From positions 1 through 8,271 of the forward strand of contig CAUTNH010000034.1 in assembly GCA_963540225.1 (NCBI GenBank): a stretch of 8,271 nucleotides of DNA, in the 5' to 3' direction. Source of the stretch: CAUTNH01 sp963540225 (GTDB lineage Bacteria; Bacillota_I; Bacilli_A; Acholeplasmatales; Acholeplasmataceae). Each line of letters starts with the position of its first letter. The stretch's first letter is position 1. The notes beneath the pieces were generated by a model. That model was not told the origin of the DNA and made no database searches. It saw only the letters and a list, made by a program, of their open reading frames with translations. Below, piece by piece: positions 1 through 6,110 of the stretch. A program made the position numbers and the translations under genes.

Positions 1-3000
1 TTGTTAAGTAAATCTTTATTAAGTGTATAGCTATTTTCTGATTTATTTAGAATAAATTGTTCTTTTTTAAATAAATCATATACCTTTGTGTTCACATTTT
101 CAATATAAATTTCTTTTTTAATAATATTATGAGATGCACTATCATTATATTTAGCAGTTAGCTCAATGTTTTCGCTTCCATCAAAGCTTTCATTATTTCC
201 CAACATAGAACCATTCTTTTTCTTCCAGTTCACAAAGGATTTATAATTTTGCCAATCAGAATTTATCGCTACATTTTTCAAAAAGTCAAGTGGTTCATCT
301 TTTTTAACATAGAACTCTTTGCCACGATATAATCTATCTTTTAAAGCCTCTATATAACCAAAATTTTGTCCAGAATAAGAATCACCTTTTCCGAAATTTA
401 ATGATACTTTATAATACTCGCCTGGCTTATATTTAAGCTTATAATAAATATTTATTAAAATATCACTACCACTTTCAACTACTGGATTATTAATATCTAA
501 ATCCTTTTCAACTCCATTTATTACATATGTAAATGTCATCTCATATTTACTATTATAAAAATTATTAAATATTTCATGTCTTAGCTTAATTTTTTTATTA
601 GGCAGATTATATGAATATAAATACTCAACCTTAGATAAATCTAAACTGTTATCATTCCACATAAGGTTAATAGGATTTATAGTTATTTTTTTATAGTTAA
701 ATAATTTATCAGCATTATCTGATATATTTTTAAATCTTACAACTTTACCACCGCTATCTCTGTCTATAAGTTTAATTGTATAAGGTTTATTTTCAAGTGT
801 TATTTTGTTGGTGTTTACCTTATTATTTAATGAATTATTTTTATAAACATCGATTGTTTTATAATCTGATGGATTTATATAATCTAGCATAAAATATCCC
901 AAATTATCATATATCATTCCAGAAAGCGGATATATTTTTGTCTTGTTATTTTTATCTACAACCTTTAAAACGTAGTCTAGAACTTCATTTTTAAAATCTG
1001 GATTATCGTTATTTTTTACAGTTAAGACAAACTTTTTATAACCATTTTTTATAGGTGTTATTTCCTTGCTTGTTGCAAAATAGATATATTTACTACTTTC
1101 TGACGCAATAGAAATTTTAAAGTTATAATCATAATCTAAACTTTCTAGTAGACCATCAGAGTGTTTAAAGTATTTAAATAATTGAGGAAAATCTTTGTTG
1201 TACGGCATTTTGAATCTATGTGTTTTTAAAACGCTTGATATATTTCCTGAACTTTCAAAAAGATATTCTCCATAATTTGACTTAATCAATTTAGTTTTAC
1301 TAATATTTTTACTATTTTCTAAAACTGATATTTCAATATCTCTTTCATCGTATGTTATAATTCCATATCTTTTAATTTTTTTATTTTCATAGATATATTT
1401 AAAGTTTATAATCTCCATTGTATCCAAATCAACAAATAATAATTTCTTGCCACTTGGATTATTTATACCTAGTTCATCTGGTGTAATTTCGTCATAAACT
1501 TTTTTAATAACATCAATTGACTTTTCGCCATTTTTAAAACTTAAATCATTTTCTTCAACTATATTAAATGTTAATTTATCATATTGACGTAAGTTTTTAA
1601 ATATATTATCATACGATTTAACATTGTTTTTTCTTAGATATTCTAAAAACTCAGGTAAGCTCTTAATAATTCTTGCATCATTTTTAGCAAGTTCATTTTC
1701 ACCTTGCTCTTTAGCCGATAGTTCTGATATTAAGCCTTTACTTGATAAAAGTTTGCCATTTATAAAAGGTGTTAAATCAGCAAATAAATAACCTAGTCCA
1801 AATTTATTAAATCTAGCATATTTTGAAAACGATGATTTGTGGAAGTAGTATTTAACTACTCTATTAGTTGTATAATCAATTCCATTTTCATCTGTATCTT
1901 TTAGATACATTTTTATAAATGCTCTTATATTAAATTTAGTACTTGAATTTATATCAGATTGTGATAGATTTCCATCAAATTGATAAAATCTATTACCATC
2001 ATATTGAGTATAATTGCTAAGCATATTATGGTCTTTATTTATATTTTTTTCTCCATCTGGTGATGCTATATTGCTATTTTCAAGAAGTATCGCACTGTAA
2101 AGTGATCTATCCGCATACTCTTCTGCATATGAGCCACTTGGACCATCTAGTGAAAATGGATGAACAAATAAACCTTTATTATTTTTAAGAATTTCTTCAG
2201 GAAGTATATCTCCCCATTCATAACTAATAGAATTTAAGTCCAAATTACCAAAACTTGAATTACCACCATGAATTAAAGAATATTTACAAGTCTCCATTGC
2301 AGCAAAACTTCTTATATTGCTTGGGTTTTTATTTGCTAAATTTAATATTATTTTTTTAGATACATCATCTGTATATTTAATTGTAAGCTCTGTATAAAGA
2401 TCTTTTTTATCATATGCTAGAACAAAACGATAAAAGCCTTCATCATAATCAACAGGATATGTTGTATATTCCATTCCACCTTTGTGGGCAACTAGTCTAA
2501 TATTTGGTATTAGTTCTTTTGGAAGATAAGTTCCATAGTAAAAGTTAAGATATTGCAAGGCTTTATCCATTATAATTTCTACATTATCATTATTTTTTAA
2601 TTTTGTTTCGCCATATTTATCAGATTCTATTTCAATATTATTAACTTTAACAGTTTTTATCTTATAACCATTAAAGATATTGTATTCAAAATAATCTTTG
2701 ATTATTGTTTCAAGATTAGTATTTTCATATAACTCGTATTTCTTACTTCTATTTTCAAAAGTTGTCCAGTTTTCATATTTTTCAAAAGTTATATTCAAAT
2801 TAACATCCATTTTTTTATCTTTTAGAAGATATTCGACTTGCAAGTTATATTTAGTTATAAATATACCTAAGAAAGCCTTTGCAGAACCATCATTAAAAGC
2901 AGGAATTCCTTTTCTATTAACTCTTGCATTTATCAAATATGCTCCTTTAATATTTATAATATCTCCTTCACTTAAATCAAGGAAGTATTTAACCATAGGA

Positions 3001-5936
3001 TCATCTTCTGCAATATGTAAATAAGATATATTAGCGTATTTATCAACTACTTTGTATGTGTAGTATTTAGAAATTGCAACACCATCATCATATCCTGGAA
3101 CATTAGTTGCAACCTTACCCATTGTATCAAGTACTGTAAGATTTGAAACATTAGCCTTTGTTAGAGATTTCGCATCTTTTAAATTATCTCCTAGCTCTTT
3201 AATATCTTCTGTATTATCTGATGCTAAGGTTATTAAACTTATTCTAGTTGTATTATCAACACTTAAAATATAATCTGTAAATCTTCCAACTTTATAATCT
3301 ATTTTAGACGAATAAATATCCGAAAAGTTTTGGTTTAGTTTTCCAGAGATTGAAACTACATTATTGACCTTTAACTTATCGTATTGTTCCATACTAAGTG
3401 TACCGGATACTCTTGCAAGAACCATACCATCTTCCGTTTCGATAAAATATTGTTTACTAGTTTCAAAAATTGCAGTAATTTTACCCTTTATTTCAAACTC
3501 TTTATCTCTTGCTTTTAAATATTTTTGTTCTTTAAATAGTTCTTTTTTCAAGTTTTCCATCTTATCTAACGTCATACGATAGATAAATTCAAGTGTATAT
3601 TCAGATTTAGTAAAAACTGTATCTTTATTTATTTCTTTAAATATATCTGATTTATCTTTTATAAATCCTATTTTATTTTCTAAATCAAGACTTGCAACAG
3701 AATCAGATGTTGTATTTTCAAAAAATGCGGGATCTTTTATTTTAGAATTTTTTTCTATATATAAGTTTTCTTCAACCTCTTTATCATTTAGTATTTTTTT
3801 ACCAATATAGCCTTTTGTAAAACTTATCTTTGTAAGATTAGATTTGTCAACTTCTTTATATACTATTTTTAAATTTAAATTTCTATCAACAGTTTTACCA
3901 AGTTCATATTCTAAATTAGTATCAGCATCAACTAATTTATCAAAAATAGCAACTTTATTATTTCCAAGCTCAATCATTGCCTTTTCAGGATAGATGTTAA
4001 AAATTGAACCGTATTTAATACTTAATTTATTATTTACAATTCTTTCATCTTCGATTACAGCTTTTTTATCTTTATATGATGTATCTAAATCAACTCTTAA
4101 TAGTTTTCTTTTTAAGTATACTTTTAACTTATCGCCTAATCCGATTTTACCATAGCTTAGAACCGATTTATCCATATCAATTTCAAATCCATTTCTATAC
4201 TCAGCCGGCATATCATTAGGAGAAAAAGCAACTAAATCTCCAACATTAACTTTATTTGTTGACTTTACTGTGGTTTGTGCAAAATTACTATATTCTGCCT
4301 CCAATGTTTTTGAATCTACTTTATCAACATAAAATTCAATATCATAGTTAAAAGGAGCTATCATATCTTTTTCATATATCGCTTTTATTATTTGAGATTT
4401 AGTTAGAGGTTTTGTAAAATCTACTTCTTCTTTTGTATAAAAATCAACATACTTTAAGAAACGATAGTTTTTACCAAACTTATCATCTTCTTTTGAAACT
4501 TTTTTTATTTTTCCAACGATATCGTTATCAATTGTAGTATTATACTTTACCTCTATATAAGATTTATCATAAAACTTATTTACTCCACCATCAGTATCAA
4601 TTCTTACAAGTAAATTTTGTTTTGAATAATATACTTTTAATACTAGTTTTCCATCATTTACACCAAATAAAACCGATTTAGAATCTATATAATAGTGTTC
4701 TAAACTTTCTGGATTTAATCTTACAAGTTTATTTTCATAAGCTACTTCTTCTTTTGTTTTATCTAAAACGCCATCTTTATAAATTTCAATTTTATAAGTA
4801 GCATTTTTTAATTCTTTCTTTCCAAATTGTCCTTTGCTATCATATAGACTTATTGCATTTTTAAGATTAGCTATATCATTTTTTAAAATATTCAAATTGG
4901 CTTTTGATTTTTCAACATTAGTTTTAGAAAATGTCTTTACAACAACATCATTTTTAGCACTTCTTAAAATATCTGAAACTTCTGAGTATATTTTATCTTT
5001 TAGCAAAAATTGATCTTTGTTATGTTTTTTTAACTCGTCCTCATCAACTTTTGAAACCTTGATTGCTTTTGAAAATTTCCCATCAAGGATATTAAGATTT
5101 TCTTTAATCTCATCAACAATTTTTTTAAATTCTTTTTCTAACTTGTTAATATCATCAGACGAGTATTCTTTTTTTCCTTTTACTATTTCTTTATCAATAC
5201 TATCAGAAATATTAGAAAGTTTTGAAAAGGCTTCTAGTTTTTCACTAATATTGCCATCTTTTAGCGCTTTCTTAAAATCAGAAAAGCTTTTAATAAATTT
5301 ATCATAAAATTCTTTTAAAACAACCTTAGTATTTTTAAAATATGCCTCTGGTGATTTTAATGTGTCATCAAAAGTTAAACCATCTACTTGATTACTTACT
5401 TTTAAAAATAGCTTTTTAAATTCACTATTATATGGACCATCTTGGGCGATTAAATCTATATCACTATCTACTAAAAACTCATCTTGAATTATTTTACCTG
5501 TGGTAATATTAAAAAACTCAGATTGATAGTCCTTAGTTAATTCTCTTATATTTATTTTTTCAAGATAACGATATTTTCTAGGAGCTTCCTTTGTTTGACC
5601 TTTTATTGTATATTTAACAGTATACTCTTTCAAATTATAGTAAATATTGCATATATAACCTTTACTATCACTACCTGTAATTTTTGTTTTAGAGGCAGCA
5701 TTTTGATAGTTTTCATATGAAAAACCCGAAAGATCTTTAGATACAAATTTATTTATATCTATATTGCCTCTTTTTTCAAGTGATACTTTTTCAGTTAAAA
5801 CGTTATACTTTTCATAATCTGTTGTATCTTGAAAAAAGTATATTCTTTTAATTTGATAATTTGATTTTTTACAAGAATATAGTAAAAATGCAATAAAAAA
5901 TAGTGTTATAAATAGCATTATTTTTTTAATTCTCAT
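1..5936 (-). CDS. Giant modular surface lipoprotein with MucBP-like and InlB-like repeats (3' end beyond the window)
   Basis: The frame from ATG 5936 is open to the left edge (1978 complete codons plus 2 nt), so N-terminus complete, C-terminus missing; over 220 kDa. The start follows AAAAGGAG by 7 nt. Residues 1-22 are a lipoprotein signal: RIKK, hydrophobic core 6-20, then LYSC with Cys22 as the lipidation site (Tyr at -2 is atypical). By eye: MucBP-like 27-104 (GFSYENY, IYYNLKEYTVKY), InlB-like 105-166, Lys/Asp-rich helical segment 195-363, MucBP-like 381-440 plus InlB-like 443-524, MucBP-like 531-611 plus InlB-like 612-694, InlB-like 701-787, OB-like 813-884 and 937-1026, unassigned 1027-1840 (beta-rich, many Asn/Tyr), InlB repeat 1843-1930 (FVNW, ELTAKY). 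I counted only 3 Cys and 5 Trp. No enzyme motif was recognised. An adhesin or envelope-scaffold role on the outer face of the membrane is inferred. The preceding gene encodes a related protein. Confidence is high for the gene and lipoprotein export, moderate for the domains, low for function. Confidence 0.93.
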   Translation of the reverse strand, partial: MRIKKIMLFITLFFIAFLLYSCKKSNYQIKRIYFFQDTTDYEKYNVLTEKVSLEKRGNIDINKFVSKDLSGFSYENYQNAASKTKITGSDSKGYICNIYYNLKEYTVKYTIKGQTKEAPRKYRYLEKINIRELTKDYQSEFFNITTGKIIQDEFLVDSDIDLIAQDGPYNSEFKKLFLKVSNQVDGLTFDDTLKSPEAYFKNTKVVLKEFYDKFIKSFSDFKKALKDGNISEKLEAFSKLSNISDSIDKEIVKGKKEYSSDDINKLEKEFKKIVDEIKENLNILDGKFSKAIKVSKVDEDELKKHNKDQFLLKDKIYSEVSDILRSAKNDVVVKTFSKTNVEKSKANLNILKNDIANLKNAISLYDSKGQFGKKELKNATYKIEIYKDGVLDKTKEEVAYENKLVRLNPESLEHYYIDSKSVLFGVNDGKLVLKVYYSKQNLLVRIDTDGGVNKFYDKSYIEVKYNTTIDNDIVGKIKKVSKEDDKFGKNYRFLKYVDFYTKEEVDFTKPLTKSQIIKAIYEKDMIAPFNYDIEFYVDKVDSKTLEAEYSNFAQTTVKSTNKVNVGDLVAFSPNDMPAEYRNGFEIDMDKSVLSYGKIGLGDKLKVYLKRKLLRVDLDTSYKDKKAVIEDERIVNNKLSIKYGSIFNIYPEKAMIELGNNKVAIFDKLVDADTNLEYELGKTVDRNLNLKIVYKEVDKSNLTKISFTKGYIGKKILNDKEVEENLYIEKNSKIKDPAFFENTTSDSVASLDLENKIGFIKDKSDIFKEINKDTVFTKSEYTLEFIYRMTLDKMENLKKELFKEQKYLKARDKEFEIKGKITAIFETSKQYFIETEDGMVLARVSGTLSMEQYDKLKVNNVVSISGKLNQNFSDIYSSKIDYKVGRFTDYILSVDNTTRISLITLASDNTEDIKELGDNLKDAKSLTKANVSNLTVLDTMGKVATNVPGYDDGVAISKYYTYKVVDKYANISYLHIAEDDPMVKYFLDLSEGDIINIKGAYLINARVNRKGIPAFNDGSAKAFLGIFITKYNLQVEYLLKDKKMDVNLNITFEKYENWTTFENRSKKYELYENTNLETIIKDYFEYNIFNGYKIKTVKVNNIEIESDKYGETKLKNNDNVEIIMDKALQYLNFYYGTYLPKELIPNIRLVAHKGGMEYTTYPVDYDEGFYRFVLAYDKKDLYTELTIKYTDDVSKKIILNLANKNPSNIRSFAAMETCKYSLIHGGNSSFGNLDLNSISYEWGDILPEEILKNNKGLFVHPFSLDGPSGSYAEEYADRSLYSAILLENSNIASPDGEKNINKDHNMLSNYTQYDGNRFYQFDGNLSQSDINSSTKFNIRAFIKMYLKDTDENGIDYTTNRVVKYYFHKSSFSKYARFNKFGLGYLFADLTPFINGKLLSSKGLISELSAKEQGENELAKNDARIIKSLPEFLEYLRKNNVKSYDNIFKNLRQYDKLTFNIVEENDLSFKNGEKSIDVIKKVYDEITPDELGINNPSGKKLLFVDLDTMEIINFKYIYENKKIKRYGIITYDERDIEISVLENSKNISKTKLIKSNYGEYLFESSGNISSVLKTHRFKMPYNKDFPQLFKYFKHSDGLLESLDYDYNFKISIASESSKYIYFATSKEITPIKNGYKKFVLTVKNNDNPDFKNEVLDYVLKVVDKNNKTKIYPLSGMIYDNLGYFMLDYINPSDYKTIDVYKNNSLNNKVNTNKITLENKPYTIKLIDRDSGGKVVRFKNISDNADKLFNYKKITINPINLMWNDNSLDLSKVEYLYSYNLPNKKIKLRHEIFNNFYNSKYEMTFTYVINGVEKDLDINNPVVESGSDILINIYYKLKYKPGEYYKVSLNFGKGDSYSGQNFGYIEALKDRLYRGKEFYVKKDEPLDFLKNVAINSDWQNYKSFVNWKKKNGSMLGNNESFDGSENIELTAKYNDSASHNIIKKEIYIENVNTKVYDLFKKEQFILNKSENSYTLNKDLLN
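3855..4346 (-). repeat. MucBP-like/InlB-like composite unit 3
   Basis: Residues 531-694. YDIEFYVDKV opens and LKVYLKRKLLRVDLD links to the InlB-like part, which ends DADTNLEYELGKTVD...LKIVYKE. It directly follows unit 2. Another InlB-like segment without its own MucBP partner follows at residues 701-787 (nucleotides 3836-3576). Confidence 0.5.
4365..4796 (-). repeat. MucBP-like/InlB-like composite unit 2
   Basis: Residues 381-524. YKIEIYKDG opens a MucBP-like segment closed by LKVYYSK (to 440). The InlB-like part runs from VRIDTDGG (444-451) to the FTKPLT...AIYEKD end (about 524), the clearest InlB match in this half of the protein. The usual Trp is replaced: YRFLKYVD stands where F-x-G-W is expected. 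Confidence 0.6.
5439..5858 (-). repeat. MucBP-like/InlB-like composite unit 1
   Basis: Residues 27-166 of the lipoprotein, directly after the lipidated cysteine. The first half (27-104) has the MucBP-type layout: a starting Y-x-[IV]-x-x-[IY]-[YF] strand, a central GF-x-Y and a closing [IV]-YY followed by Y-x-V. The second half (105-166) resembles an InlB B-repeat without its Gly-Gly and Trp. Assigned by eye from spacing and hydrophobic pattern, so the family call is tentative. Confidence 0.5.
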
Positions 5937-5943
5937 TTTATCG

Positions 5944-5951
5944 CTCCTTTT
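5944..5951 (-). promoter_or_regulatory. Ribosome binding site of the giant lipoprotein gene
   Basis: AAAAGGAG lies 7 nt upstream of ATG 5936. It is the best Shine-Dalgarno in the intergenic region and fixes the start, which also gives a complete lipoprotein signal peptide. Confidence 0.88.
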
Positions 5952-5982
5952 GTTTTTTATATATTGCATACTTATTTATTTT

Positions 5983-6011
5983 ATTATATCATTTTTTATT
6001 TTTTTTGTTTA
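5983..6011 (-). promoter_or_regulatory. Candidate second promoter P2, extended -10 type
   Basis: TGATATAAT (5991-5983) is an extended -10 element with a perfect TATAAT. A weak -35, TAAACA (6011-6006, 4 of 6), lies 17 bp upstream, and the spacer is almost all A/T with an eight-A run. The predicted start is near 5976. It could be a second promoter for the lipoprotein gene or a chance match in AT-rich leader sequence. Confidence 0.4.
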
Positions 6012-6017
6012 ATTTAA

Positions 6018-6031
6018 TGAAAACGCTTACA
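6018..6031 (-). promoter_or_regulatory. Catabolite-responsive element (cre), predicted CcpA operator
   Basis: The minus strand reads TGTAAGCGTTTTCA, matching the Bacillus-type cre consensus TGWNANCGNTNWCA at every specified position, with the central CG and imperfect dyad expected of a LacI/GalR-family operator. It lies at about +5 to +18 of predicted P1, a position where bound CcpA normally blocks transcription, and about 48 bp upstream of the P2 start site. Repression of P1 by preferred sugars is inferred. CcpA is not encoded in the window. Confidence 0.65.
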
Positions 6032-6041
6032 AAATTTAAAA

Positions 6042-6071
6042 ATTATACTACTTATAAAACTAAACTTTCAA
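6042..6071 (-). promoter_or_regulatory. Promoter P1 of the giant lipoprotein gene
   Basis: The -35 element TTGAAA (6071-6066, 5 of 6 to consensus) and -10 element TATAAT (6047-6042, 6 of 6) are separated by 18 bp. The predicted start site is near 6035, which leaves a leader of roughly 100 nt. The -35 hexamer overlaps the end of the U-rich tail of the upstream terminator. TATAAT is common by chance in DNA this AT-rich; the paired -35 and the cre site just downstream make this the better of the two candidates. Confidence 0.65.
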
Positions 6072-6110
6072 AAATATAAAGACTCCGCCATCTCGGCAGA
6101 GCCTTTTTTT
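6068..6110 (-). terminator. Intrinsic terminator of the F5/8C-InlB gene
   Basis: In the minus-strand transcript, GGCUCUGCC (6103-6095), a 5-nt GAGAU loop and GGCGGAGUC (6089-6081) form a 9-bp stem. Seven pairs are Watson-Crick and two are G-U. A seven-A run overlapping the stop codon precedes it and a U-rich tail, UUUAUAUUUUU, follows. The stem begins only 5 nt after the stop codon. On the opposite strand the two wobble positions become A-C mismatches, so termination is favoured in the minus direction, though a seven-T run follows the weaker plus-strand hairpin and it could work to some extent both ways. Confidence 0.9.

Noticed and set aside
2698..3024. 108-codon plus-strand open frame
   Set aside because: It lies antisense inside the continuous lipoprotein frame, has no ribosome binding site, and its Phe/Ser/Leu-rich translation is the usual mirror of a Lys/Glu/Asn-rich protein.
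3364..3582. 72-codon plus-strand open frame
   Set aside because: Antisense shadow of the OB-like part of the lipoprotein; composition is mirror-like and no start signal was seen.
5017..5307. 96-codon plus-strand open frame, apparently hydrophobic
   Set aside because: Antisense to the Lys/Asp-rich helical segment; the apparent membrane-like composition is a mirror effect of AAA and GAA codons.
4848..5354. FIVAR-type adhesin domain in the helical segment of the lipoprotein
   Set aside because: The segment is helical and Lys-rich with a weakly similar end (LKNDIANLKNAI), but the aromatic and Ala pattern of FIVAR repeats is missing.
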